Shown here: one piece after another, positions 1 through 6,669 of the stretch | How positions within the stretch are numbered: the stretch's first letter is position 1 | Layout: each line of letters begins with the position of its first letter | Origin: Pseudarthrobacter sp. C4D7 | GTDB taxonomy: Bacteria; Actinomycetota; Actinomycetes; Actinomycetales; Micrococcaceae | Direction: 5' to 3' | Length of the DNA stretch: 64,000 nt | Assembly: GCF_013359725.1 (NCBI RefSeq) | Contig: NZ_JABFMW010000004.1 | Location: 124,001-188,000 of the forward strand | Program-made: the position numbers and the translations under genes | The notes under the pieces: generated by a model | Told to the model about the DNA's origin: nothing | What the model saw: only the letters and a program-made list of their open reading frames with translations | Database searches by the model: none

Positions 1-177
1 GTGCGCCGGGCGGTAGAAATCCTGGCCGCGGAGGATCTCCACCACATCCGCGATGGCATCCTTGGACAGCATCATGCCGCCGAGGACCGATTGTTCGGCG
101 GGGATGTCCTGCGGCGGTTTCCGGCTCGCGTCCGATCCTCGGGTTGCCTCGACAGGGTCCAGATGCGCGATTGACAA
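1..177 (-). CDS. dnaB: Replicative DNA helicase DnaB, N-terminal fragment
   Basis: Only the first 59 codons lie in the window; the gene runs off the left edge. The translation contains PPQDIPAEQSVLGGMMLSKD followed by AIADVVEILRGQDFYRPAH, the conserved N-terminal domain of DnaB, the hexameric helicase that unwinds DNA at the replication fork. I place the start at a TTG (175-177) because a GGAGG sequence lies about 8 bases upstream on the minus strand; a nearby ATG is in another frame. The first 20 or so residues are the usual variable leader. Presence of dnaB next to rplI-rpsR-ssb-rpsF is the common actinobacterial order. Identity is certain; only the exact start is inferred. Confidence 0.93.
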   Translation of the reverse strand, partial: MSIAHLDPVEATRGSDASRKPPQDIPAEQSVLGGMMLSKDAIADVVEILRGQDFYRPAH

Positions 178-320
178 AGCTGCCGTCCTCCATTTGTACC
201 GGGCGTTCAGCCCGGTGGTCCATCCTGTTCATGGCCTCCGACAATCGGATCCGCCACCTACCCAGGTCTACCCGCAGGCCCTGACATTTGAGCTCCCGGG
301 ATCCGGAAATAAGCTCTGGT

Positions 321-795
321 CCGGGGTTATCCCCAGTATCCACAGCTTTTCCACAGAGAGCCCCGGGCGGCGGAGCCGAGGGGCCCGGAATCCAGGAAGA
401 ATGGCCTGCGGCGGCCATGGGGAACAGGTACTCCGCTACGCTAACCGCCATGGCGCCGTGAGGAAAGCCAGCAAACCGTGAGCCCTGTGGATAACCTGTG
501 CAGTATGCGGCATAGCTTGTGCACAGCCTGTGGGAAAATCTGTGGAAACTAACTTTTTTTGGCAGCCTAGGAGCATCTGACCTGGGAAAACGCTGGAATC
601 GGCTTGTGGAGTAAATATTTCTTCGGGGGAATTTCATCCACAGGCACTGAGGGGCCGGGTCGGCACCAGACGGCGTCCGGCGCGGCCGGCAAGCGTTTGC
701 GGACAGGCCGTGGCGCTCCTCATATTCCACAGCGGTGGTTTGACGGGAACCTGCTCCGGCCTGTATGCGGACGCTCGAACTTAGCTGTGGATAAC
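321..795. promoter_or_regulatory. Cluster of DnaA-box-like 9-mers upstream of dnaB
   Basis: The 709-base gap between dnaB and the next gene holds no convincing coding region but many matches to the DnaA box TTATCCACA. Perfect boxes, both in the reverse orientation (TGTGGATAA), are at 486-494 and 786-794. One-mismatch boxes are at 327-335 (TTATCCCCA), 336-344 (GTATCCACA), 347-355 (TTTTCCACA) and 634-642 (TCATCCACA). Two-mismatch versions occur at 529-537, 541-549, 605-613 and 723-731. A T-rich run is at 551-560. This suggests DnaA binding and possibly control of dnaB or of the gene at 887. It is probably not oriC itself, which in this phylum lies between dnaA and dnaN. Confidence 0.7.
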
Positions 796-886
796 CAATC
801 TGGATTAGGCTCTAGGTATGGGCGGGCGGCCATCAGGACGACCGCACCAGGCCACCGCCAGGACGTCAACAGAACGGCTCGCTGAA

Positions 887-1453
887 ATGGAATCCCTTGT
901 GGTCCCTGTCCTTATCCTGCTTGCAGTGGCTGCGGCTGTCATGCTGGCATACCGCGCTGCCCGCCGCCGCACGTCCGGCCGGGGCACGGGGACCTCACAG
1001 CCCGCCCCGACGTCCCCGGACCTGGCCCGGCAGGCAGCCGGCCGGTTGTCGGAAGAACAGCACCGCCGGATCTACGCCCTGATTGCCCAGGGCCAGCCCG
1101 TGGCAGCCATCAAGCTGTACCACGAGGCCACCGGCGAGGGCCTGCGGGCCTCGCGCGACGCCGTGGGTGCCCTGGCGTCCCACCCTCAGCCCTACGTGGC
1201 CCAGGAGCCCGCAGCAGCCGTCAGCGAGGACGACGACGGGCCACAGCGGTTCCCGTACCGCTACAGGGCGATCGCCAGCAAAGGCGACGTAACCCGGGAA
1301 GTCAGCAGCAACATGCTCAACGACGAGATCTACGGCAGGATCCGCACGCTGGCCCGGAACGGGGAAACAGAGGCTGCCGCCAACGCGCTGACGCGCCACT
1401 CCGACATCTCCCTGACGCAGGCGCGGGAATTCATCGCGCTTCTTGGCGACTAG
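887..1453 (+). CDS. Membrane-anchored protein with two L7/L12-C-terminal-like repeats
   Basis: A 188-residue protein. Residues 3-22 form one hydrophobic helix, followed by an Arg-rich stretch (AARRRTSGR), so the bulk should face the cytoplasm. Two similar helical segments follow: about 58-102 (EEQHRRIYALIAQGQ... AIKLYHEATGEGL) and about 142-187 (NDEIYGRIRTLARNG... SLTQAREFIALLG). Both resemble the ribosomal L7/L12 C-terminal fold, which binds translation factors on the ribosome. No function is known to me. An upstream in-frame ATG at 818 follows a TAGGCT hexamer by six bases and could be a leaderless start, but codons 818-886 have poor third-position GC, so I prefer 887. The stop overlaps the convergent gene by 4 bases. 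Confidence 0.75.
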   Translation: MESLVVPVLILLAVAAAVMLAYRAARRRTSGRGTGTSQPAPTSPDLARQAAGRLSEEQHRRIYALIAQGQPVAAIKLYHEATGEGLRASRDAVGALASHPQPYVAQEPAAAVSEDDDGPQRFPYRYRAIASKGDVTREVSSNMLNDEIYGRIRTLARNGETEAAANALTRHSDISLTQAREFIALLGD

Positions 1454-2076
1454 CGCGGGCCGGAGATCCCGGCCAGCAGCTGCTCAAACGGAAGGGATTC
1501 CAGCGGGGCGGACTTACGGCCCGGCTGGGGCCCTTCCAGGAGCCGGCTGAATTCGCTGGCCGCGCGTTCGATACGCTCCGCCAGGGATGAGCCGCCCTCC
1601 ACGGTATTTCCCCAGTCCTGGGGCCCCGCAAAGACCCCCGTGGCCGCCATCCGCGTCCGAAGGTAGCTGAACAGTGGCCGCAACGCGTAGTCGAGGACCA
1701 TCTGGTGCCGGTCCGTCCCGCCCGTGGCGCCCAGCAGCACCGCCTTGCCGTCCAGCGACTTGGGATCCAGGACATCGATGAAGGACTTGAAAAGGCCGCT
1801 GTACGAGGCGCTGAAGACCGGGGTGACGGCAATAATCCCGTCCGATGCCTCCACCCCGGCAATGATGTCGGCCAGCGCGGGAGCTGCGTAGCCGGTGACA
1901 AAGTTGTTGGCGATGTCCACGGCCAGGTCGCGGAGCTCAACGACGTCCACCGTCACCTGGTATCCGCCGGCCTCGAGCTGCCGTACGGCAGCAGCCGAAA
2001 GCTGGTCCGCCAGCAAGCGGCTCGAAGAGGGTACGCCAAGTCCTGCGGAGAGGACGGTAATACGGCGGGTTTCCAT
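1450..2076 (-). CDS. NADPH-dependent FMN reductase (CE1759 type)
   Basis: A 208-residue flavodoxin-fold protein. It begins with RRITVLSAGLGVPSSSRLLA, the FMN-phosphate loop, and contains AVTPVFSASYSGLFKSFID and GATGGTDRHQMVLDYALRPL, typical of NADPH:FMN reductases of the CE1759 subfamily that usually feed reduced flavin to luciferase-like monooxygenases. It would act in the cytoplasm. The ATG at 2074-2076 has a good ribosome binding site (CAGGAG, 6-7 bases away); an in-frame upstream start at 2112 would place translation across the palindrome at 2105-2120 and is less likely. No monooxygenase partner is adjacent in this window. Confidence 0.85.
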   Translation of the reverse strand: METRRITVLSAGLGVPSSSRLLADQLSAAAVRQLEAGGYQVTVDVVELRDLAVDIANNFVTGYAAPALADIIAGVEASDGIIAVTPVFSASYSGLFKSFIDVLDPKSLDGKAVLLGATGGTDRHQMVLDYALRPLFSYLRTRMAATGVFAGPQDWGNTVEGGSSLAERIERAASEFSRLLEGPQPGRKSAPLESLPFEQLLAGISGPR

Positions 2077-2104
2077 GGCAGTCTCCTGGGGTTTGCTCAC
2101 TCGA

Positions 2105-2120
2105 GCATACATGCGTATGC
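2105..2120. promoter_or_regulatory. Inverted repeat GCATAC-N4-GTATGC upstream of FMN reductase
   Basis: GCATAC (2105-2110) and GTATGC (2115-2120) are perfect inverted arms separated by ATGC. On the minus strand a TATAGA hexamer lies just upstream, so a transcript for the FMN reductase would begin within or next to the palindrome, 29 bases before the start codon. This placement suits a repressor operator (for example MarR or TetR type), but no regulator gene is adjacent. Inference only. Confidence 0.35.
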
Positions 2121-2181
2121 ATCTATACCCATGAACTTCCGGCGGGTCCGGAGTATTCCCGCGCGCTGGTGGCCGGCTTGG

Positions 2182-3030
2182 TCAGAGCAGAACGGTTCCC
2201 TCAATGCAGGTGGTGGAATCCCCACCTATCCAGATGTCGCCTCCATCAGAGGAGACGTGGATGCGGCCGGAGCGCCCCAGGACCGTGCCCTGTGCGGCCA
2301 CATACCGTCCCGGCGCCCGGCCGGTCCCGATAAGCCATTGGGCCGCCCCCGCATTGAAGCTGCCGGTCACCGGATCTTCAACCATGGCATCTCCGGGGAT
2401 GAAGGTCCGGACCTCAAAATCGGCGTCGCCGCCCGGCGCGTGGGGGCCAATGACGCCGATCTTGAGGTTTCCCATTGCGGCGGGGTCCGGATCCAGGGCC
2501 AGGACCTGCCGGGCCGAGTCCAGCAGGACACCGATCCACTCGGGACCATTGACCAACCACGAGGAGTCCACCACGGCGTCCGCAGGCACGCGGAGAGCAG
2601 CGGCCACTTGGCGGCGGACGGACTCTTCCACCGGTTCGAAGCGGGTCAGGGGCGGCGCAGCGAGGGCAGGCCGCCCGCCGTCGCGCCTGATCCGCACCAG
2701 CCCCGCCCCGCACTCCTGGACGAGCCCGTCCGCCGACTTCGGGACACCTCCGGCCTGGAGCCATGCGTGCGCCGAGCCGAGGGTTGGGTGCCCCGCGAAC
2801 GGGAATTCCTCGGTGCCGGTGAAGATCCTGACCCTGTAGTCGGCACGGGGGTCCGTGGGCGGCAGCAGGAACGTCGTTTCCGAGAGGTTGGTCCAGTTGG
2901 CGAAGTGCTGCATGGTTGGCGTGTCCAGCCCCTGTGCATCAAGGACGACGGCGAGCGGGTTGCCTCGGTAGGCCTGGCCGGCGAAGACATCCACCTGGCA
3001 GAAGGGGCGGTGGCGGGGGTTCGGGTTCAC
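2182..3030 (-). CDS. PhzF family isomerase-like protein
   Basis: A 282-residue protein with the two-lobed PhzF fold signature: FCQVDVFAGQAYRGNPLAVV at the N-terminus, NLSETTFLLPP carrying the conserved glutamate of the active site at about residue 50, FPFAGHPTLGSAHAWL at about 75-90, and DPVTGSFNAGAAQWL near the C-terminus. PhzF relatives are isomerases or epimerases acting on small acids; the substrate here cannot be told. The GTG start has no ribosome binding site, but TAGCCT lies six bases before it, so the mRNA may be leaderless. It stands alone downstream of the rplI terminator. Confidence 0.88.
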   Translation of the reverse strand: MNPNPRHRPFCQVDVFAGQAYRGNPLAVVLDAQGLDTPTMQHFANWTNLSETTFLLPPTDPRADYRVRIFTGTEEFPFAGHPTLGSAHAWLQAGGVPKSADGLVQECGAGLVRIRRDGGRPALAAPPLTRFEPVEESVRRQVAAALRVPADAVVDSSWLVNGPEWIGVLLDSARQVLALDPDPAAMGNLKIGVIGPHAPGGDADFEVRTFIPGDAMVEDPVTGSFNAGAAQWLIGTGRAPGRYVAAQGTVLGRSGRIHVSSDGGDIWIGGDSTTCIEGTVLL

Positions 3031-3057
3031 CGGAGCAGGCTACCACCGTGCAAACGA

Positions 3058-3094
3058 AAGACCCCCGCCGCCGGAATCCGGCAACGGGGGTCTT
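3058..3094 (-). terminator. Terminator after the rpsF-rplI operon
   Basis: AAGACCCCCG (3058-3067) pairs perfectly with CGGGGGTCTT (3085-3094), and a smaller GCCGG hairpin sits in the loop. On the minus strand the stem is followed by a T-rich stretch. It lies 18 bases after the rplI stop codon. Confidence 0.8.
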
Positions 3095-3111
3095 GACGTG
3101 GGGTGGGGAAA

Positions 3112-3564
3112 TTACTTTCCTGCCACCACGTCCAGGTCGATCACAGCGGCAACGTCAGCGTGGAGGCGGACGTTGGCCTGGTAGGAACCAACCGACTTGA
3201 TGTGTGCGGGCAGTTCAACCTTGCGCTTGTCGATCTTGCCAAGGCCTGCGGCCTCAACAGCGTCGGCGACGTCGCCCTGCTTGACGGTGCCGAACAGGCG
3301 GCCGGACTCGCCGGCCTTGACGACCAGCTTGACCGGCTTGGCGGACAGTGCAGCGGCCTGCTTCTGAGCATCTTCCAGGGAAGCGTGCTCGCGGGCGGCG
3401 CGGGCAGCCTTGATGGACTCAACCTGCTTCTCGCCACCCTTCGACCAGGTCAGGGCGAAGTTGCGGGGGAGCAGGTAGTTACGTGCGTAACCGTCCTTGA
3501 CCTCGACAACATCGCCGGCAGCACCGAGACCGGTGACTTCGTGGGTCAGAATGAGCTTTGCCAT
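3112..3564 (-). CDS. rplI: 50S ribosomal protein L9
   Basis: 150 residues beginning [20 protein letters not shown] and containing [15 protein letters not shown], the diagnostic N-terminal L9 domain that binds 23S rRNA, then the long connecting helix and a C-terminal domain with [14 protein letters not shown]. It is the last gene of the minus-strand operon rpsF-ssb-rpsR-rplI, 17 bases after rpsR, and is followed by a strong terminator. Length is normal for the family. Confidence 0.97.
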   Translation of the reverse strand: MAKLILTHEVTGLGAAGDVVEVKDGYARNYLLPRNFALTWSKGGEKQVESIKAARAAREHASLEDAQKQAAALSAKPVKLVVKAGESGRLFGTVKQGDVADAVEAAGLGKIDKRKVELPAHIKSVGSYQANVRLHADVAAVIDLDVVAGK

Positions 3565-3581
3565 GTTAGTTAATCCCTTCC

Positions 3582-3821
3582 TTAGCCGCGGCCAGCGCCG
3601 GAGTAAGGCAGCAGAGCAACTTCGCGGGCGTTCTTGATTGCCTGGGCGATCTTGCGCTGTTCCTGCACCGTGACGCCAGTGACGCGACGGGCGCGGATCT
3701 TGCCGCGGTCGGAGATGAACTTGCGCAGCAATGCTACGTCCTTGTAGTCGATGACAGTGATGTCAGCGGCCTTCAAGGGGTTGGACTTTGGTTTGGGCTT
3801 ACGGAGTTCAGCCTTAGCCAT
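3582..3821 (-). CDS. rpsR: 30S ribosomal protein S18
   Basis: 79 residues; contains [19 protein letters not shown] and the end motif [20 protein letters not shown] that define S18, which pairs with S6 on the platform of the small ribosomal subunit. It has no Cys-rich zinc-binding N-terminus, so it appears to be the zinc-independent (or main actinobacterial) form. A 125-base gap separates it from ssb upstream; rplI follows 17 bases downstream. Confidence 0.97.
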   Translation of the reverse strand: MAKAELRKPKPKSNPLKAADITVIDYKDVALLRKFISDRGKIRARRVTGVTVQEQRKIAQAIKNAREVALLPYSGAGRG

Positions 3822-3946
3822 CGTGGAGCTCCTATTCTATGGAGCCCGTGGATATTGATCCACGGGATGGTGGTGGTCCGACGGCGGGAATCACCGTGGG
3901 TGCGTGGCGCACCCCGGCAGCCCCGGGCCGGGCCGTTGTTTGGGTT

Positions 3947-4522
3947 TTAGAAGGGAGGTTCGGAATCGGGGCCATTGCCCCAGCCGCCCGCGTTGGACAC
4001 ACCGGGCGTAGCCCAGGGATCGTCCTGCGCAGCCTGCTGGTTGCCGCCGCCCCAGCTTCCACCGGAGTTGCCGCCCTGGTTTCCACCAGAGTTGCCTCCT
4101 CCGAAGCCACCGCCGCTGTTGCCGCCGCCGAAGCCGCCGCCACCCTGTCCGCCGGAGCGCTGGGTGCGGTTGACCTTGGCGTTGGCGTAGCGCAGGCTGG
4201 GGCCGATTTCGTCGACCTCAAGCTCAATAACGGTGCGCTTTTCGCCTTCTTTTGTTTCGTAGGAGCGGCTCTTCAGGCGGCCGGTAACGATGACGCGCAT
4301 GCCCTTGGTCAGGGATTCGGCTACGTTCTCGGCTGCTTCACGCCAGACGGCAGCGCGGAGGAACAGGGTTTCCCCGTCCTTCCACTCATTGGACTGGCGA
4401 TCAAAGGTGCGGGGGGTGGAAGCGATGGTGAAGTTCGCTACTGCCGAACCTGACGGTGTGAACCGCAATTCCGGGTCATTGGTGAGGTTACCGATGACCG
4501 TAATGGTGGTCTCGCCTGCCAT
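3947..4522 (-). CDS. ssb: Single-stranded DNA-binding protein
   Basis: 191 residues. The OB fold occupies about 1-110 ([38 protein letters not shown]). A long Gly/Asn/Gln-rich disordered linker follows (about 120-180), and the protein ends DSEPPF, the acidic tip that recruits replication and repair partners. It coats single-stranded DNA at forks. It lies between rpsF and rpsR, the standard order, and is within reach of dnaB. The repetitive GGGN linker makes the DNA at 4060-4150 a run of CCGCC-like repeats. Confidence 0.96.
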   Translation of the reverse strand: MAGETTITVIGNLTNDPELRFTPSGSAVANFTIASTPRTFDRQSNEWKDGETLFLRAAVWREAAENVAESLTKGMRVIVTGRLKSRSYETKEGEKRTVIELEVDEIGPSLRYANAKVNRTQRSGGQGGGGFGGGNSGGGFGGGNSGGNQGGNSGGSWGGGNQQAAQDDPWATPGVSNAGGWGNGPDSEPPF

Positions 4523-4595
4523 CTACTGCCTCCTTGTTCGATCCTGGGTGAAGAGTGCGTTTCCTGCGGGGTAAAGAATGAAGTGCGGTGCTGAA

Positions 4596-4901
4596 TTACT
4601 CAGCAACAACCTTCTGCTCTTCGGGGCGGGTGATCTTGGTGCGCATGATGGTCTCGTTAAGAGACAGCTGGCGGTCAAGTTCCTTGGCGGTTTCCGGCTT
4701 GGCGGTGAAGTTCACCACGGCGTAGATACCTTCAGACTTCTTCTTGATGTCGTAAGCCAGACGGCGACGGCCCCAGATGTCAACCTTTTCGATGGTTCCA
4801 CCATCGTTGGTGATGACGTTCAGGAACTTCTGAAGCGACGGCTCAACGGTACGCTCTTCGACCTCGGGGTCGATGATTACCATCAATTCGTAAGGACGCA
4901 T
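4596..4901 (-). CDS. rpsF: 30S ribosomal protein S6
   Basis: 101 residues starting [17 protein letters not shown] and containing [20 protein letters not shown], the classic S6 fold partner of S18. I choose the ATG at 4899-4901 because it is preceded by AAAGGAGGTGGG; an upstream in-frame GTG lies inside that ribosome binding site. First gene of the rpsF-ssb-rpsR-rplI operon. In several bacteria this operon is repressed by the S6:S18 pair binding its leader (see hairpin at 4931-4949). Confidence 0.97.
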   Translation of the reverse strand: MRPYELMVIIDPEVEERTVEPSLQKFLNVITNDGGTIEKVDIWGRRRLAYDIKKKSEGIYAVVNFTAKPETAKELDRQLSLNETIMRTKITRPEEQKVVAE

Positions 4902-4930
4902 ATGTGAACCCACCTCCTTTGGGCTAAGCG

Positions 4931-4949
4931 GTTACGGCATTTCCGTAAC
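4931..4949 (-). promoter_or_regulatory. Hairpin in the rpsF leader
   Basis: GTTACGG (4931-4937) and CCGTAAC (4943-4949) form a perfect 7-bp stem with a 5-base loop, 15-30 bases upstream of the rpsF ribosome binding site. Known S6:S18 autoregulatory leaders present a CCG element in a stem-loop; this hairpin contains CCG on its 3' arm, but the match to the known motif is only partial. Autoregulation is therefore a guess. Confidence 0.4.
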
Positions 4950-5199
4950 AGGAGGTTCATTTGCGATTCCGTGCAATGCCTTGCCGCCGGAACGGAGGCA
5001 GGACGCAGCACAGACTTCACTATGTTAGTGCATTTGAACCCGGCAGGCGATTCGTACTCGACCCAAGGCTAGTGTCCGCAACGACAGTGCAGCAGGGCGG
5101 CATGCCTCCATGTGGAAAACCCGGCCATCCGAGCCCCACTACCGCGGCCTTCCCACCGCCCAATGGAGCCACGCCGCCACAGTGAGGCCCGTTACCTGA

Positions 5200-5230
5200 T
5201 TGTGATTCGGGCGTTCCCATCGTGTACGGT
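5200..5230 (+). promoter_or_regulatory. Possible promoter for riboswitch-GH16 transcript
   Basis: A TTGTGA at 5200-5205 and TACGGT at 5225-5230 (a TANNNT-type -10) are spaced 19 bases, or 17 if GTGATT (5202-5207) is used as -35. The position just upstream of the riboswitch makes it plausible; the match is weak. Confidence 0.3.
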
Positions 5231-5262
5231 CTACCGGGGCCGCCCCCAGCCGGCCCCAGTCC

Positions 5263-5423
5263 CGGCTGCCGCCCAACTCTGCCGCTCCGTGACTGACACC
5301 AGGTTCCAGGCAGAGACGGAGGACCCAAGCGTCCCGGGCACGGCCAGGCGCCTGCCCTTGGGGTGAAGCCGCCACGCGCGGCCGGATGGCCTCATTCGAA
5401 CCCGACAGCTAACTCCGCAGGCG
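5263..5423 (+). ncRNA. ydaO-yuaA type c-di-AMP riboswitch
   Basis: The leader of the GH16 gene carries the conserved landmarks of the ydaO (c-di-AMP) riboswitch in order: a GCCGCC arm with CAACTC near 5267-5279, GGAGGACCCA at 5318-5327, TTGGGGTGAA at 5358-5367, and the hallmark 3' segment CGAACCCGACAGCTAAC at 5397-5413, closing with GCAGGCG at 5417-5423, which can pair with the 5' CGCC arm. In actinobacteria this class usually turns off cell-wall hydrolase genes such as rpfA when c-di-AMP is high. Here the ribosome binding site (GAGAGG, 5426-5431) follows directly, and the controlled gene is a secreted glycanase. Confidence 0.92.
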
Positions 5424-5442
5424 ATGAGAGGTTCACTTCCGC

Positions 5443-6549
5443 ATGCCCGCATTCCCCAATGGCAACGCCACACCGGCGCACCATCACCACACTGAGACAG
5501 AATCTTCCCGTTCAACCCGGACACGGGGGTCCGCAGGCCAGGTCCGCGCACGCCGCCGCTGGCCGCTGGCTGCCGGACTTGCCGCAGCAGTCCTTGGCGC
5601 GGGTTCCCTGGGCCTTGGCCTGGCCAACGGCGACGAGGCTCCGGCGGTATCCCGAGTGGCCAGCGCCACCGACGCCGGCAGCAGCGCGCCGGCCCAGGCG
5701 CCGGAGTCCGCGCCCGCCCCGGCCCCGGCACCCGTCCCCGCAGCCGAACCTGCTCCCGCACCCGCCGCTCCCCCTGCTGCGGCTCCCGCTCCGGCAGCAG
5801 CACCCGCCCCTGCCGCGCCCGCTCCCGCTGCGGCGCCGGAAACGCCCATTGCCGTAGCACCTGCCGCGGCCCAGTTGGCCAACAGTGGTGCGCCTGCACC
5901 CACCGGAGTCCCCGGGAACTGGACCATGACCTTCGCGGACGAATTCAACGGTGCCGGTCTGGACGCCGCGAAGTGGTCCGGGTGCTGGTTCTCCCCCGGC
6001 TGCGGAACCATGAACAAGGTCTCCACCAGCCCTGCCAACGTCTCCGTGGCGAACGGAAACCTGTCCCTGACCCTCAGCTCATCAACCACCGGAGCGCTGG
6101 TTTCGACCAACCCGAAGGGCGGCGCACGCCCGGGCTTCCAGTTCACCACCGGCTACGTTGAAGCCCGCATCAAGTTCCCGGGCAATGCCAACGGGCTCTA
6201 CAACTGGCCCGCCTTCTGGACCACGGGACAGTCCTGGCCCACCACCGGCGAGAATGACATCGCCGAGGTGCTGCAGGCCAAGATGACCGTGAATTACCAC
6301 TCCGGTTCGGGCTCCCACAACCAGGGCGGCGTGGGTGGCAACTGGGCCAACGAATACCACACCTTTGGTTTGCACAGGATGGCCAACTCCTCCGACGTGT
6401 ACTTCGACGGCGTGAAGGTCAAGTCCTACCCCACCGACGACGGAAACGCCCCGCAGTACATCGTGCTGAACGTCGGCGCCTCCTCCACCAATCCGGCCTA
6501 CGGCGCTCCGTCCCAGGTGATGGTGGACTACGTCCGCGCCTGGCAGTAG
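5443..6549 (+). CDS. Secreted GH16 family glycoside hydrolase
   Basis: 368 residues: a His-rich N-terminus, a membrane/signal segment at about 41-62 (RWPLAAGLAAAVLGAGSLG), a long Ala/Pro linker (about 70-150), and a GH16 jelly-roll domain from about 160 to the end (NWTMTFADEFNGAGLD at its start). The catalytic strand reads GENDIAEV, matching the family pattern ExDxxE. GH16 enzymes cut beta-1,3/1,4-glucans or galactans; substrate unknown. It is controlled by the c-di-AMP riboswitch just upstream and ended by a strong terminator, so it is a single-gene unit at the left edge of the EPS locus. It may trim EPS or wall-linked glycan. A second GH16 enzyme is at 12396. Confidence 0.88.
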   Translation: MPAFPNGNATPAHHHHTETESSRSTRTRGSAGQVRARRRWPLAAGLAAAVLGAGSLGLGLANGDEAPAVSRVASATDAGSSAPAQAPESAPAPAPAPVPAAEPAPAPAAPPAAAPAPAAAPAPAAPAPAAAPETPIAVAPAAAQLANSGAPAPTGVPGNWTMTFADEFNGAGLDAAKWSGCWFSPGCGTMNKVSTSPANVSVANGNLSLTLSSSTTGALVSTNPKGGARPGFQFTTGYVEARIKFPGNANGLYNWPAFWTTGQSWPTTGENDIAEVLQAKMTVNYHSGSGSHNQGGVGGNWANEYHTFGLHRMANSSDVYFDGVKVKSYPTDDGNAPQYIVLNVGASSTNPAYGAPSQVMVDYVRAWQ

Positions 6550-6570
6550 CAGGCCCCGCACCGGGGAGAA

Positions 6571-6607
6571 AAGGGCGACGGCGGGACCTCCCGCCGTCGC
6601 CCTTTTT
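6571..6607 (+). terminator. Strong terminator after GH16 gene
   Basis: A perfect 15-bp stem: AAGGGCGACGGCGGG (6571-6585), loop ACCT, and CCCGCCGTCGCCCTT (6590-6604), followed by TTT and preceded by AAAA, so it may work in both directions. It insulates the GH16 gene from the downstream GT4 gene. Confidence 0.93.
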
Positions 6608-6657
6608 GCTTCCCTCAAGGTTGCCCAAAGCAACGCTTTTGGGCTGGTGTGATCCAG

Positions 6658-6663
6658 TACACT
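6658..6663 (+). promoter_or_regulatory. -10 element suggesting a leaderless GT4 transcript
   Basis: TACACT lies exactly six bases before the ATG at 6670 and no ribosome binding site is present, the arrangement seen for leaderless actinobacterial mRNAs. No clear -35 is visible. Confidence 0.4.
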
Positions 6664-6669
6664 CTTGCA

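Noticed and set aside
321-795. Chromosomal origin oriC
   Set aside because: DnaA boxes are dense, but dnaA and dnaN do not flank it and no clear AT-rich unwinding element is present; reported only as a DnaA-box cluster.
53-885. Possible small + strand genes in the dnaB upstream gap
   Set aside because: Frames at 53-481 and 604-885 show random codon use and no homology-like features; they cross several DnaA boxes.
4060-4150. Short CCGCC-rich tandem repeats resembling a repeat element
   Set aside because: They encode the Gly-rich linker of SSB and are explained by coding.
5700-5870. Repetitive CCCGCTCC-like tract possibly a CRISPR or satellite
   Set aside because: It encodes the Ala/Pro linker of the GH16 protein; units are irregular with no spacers.
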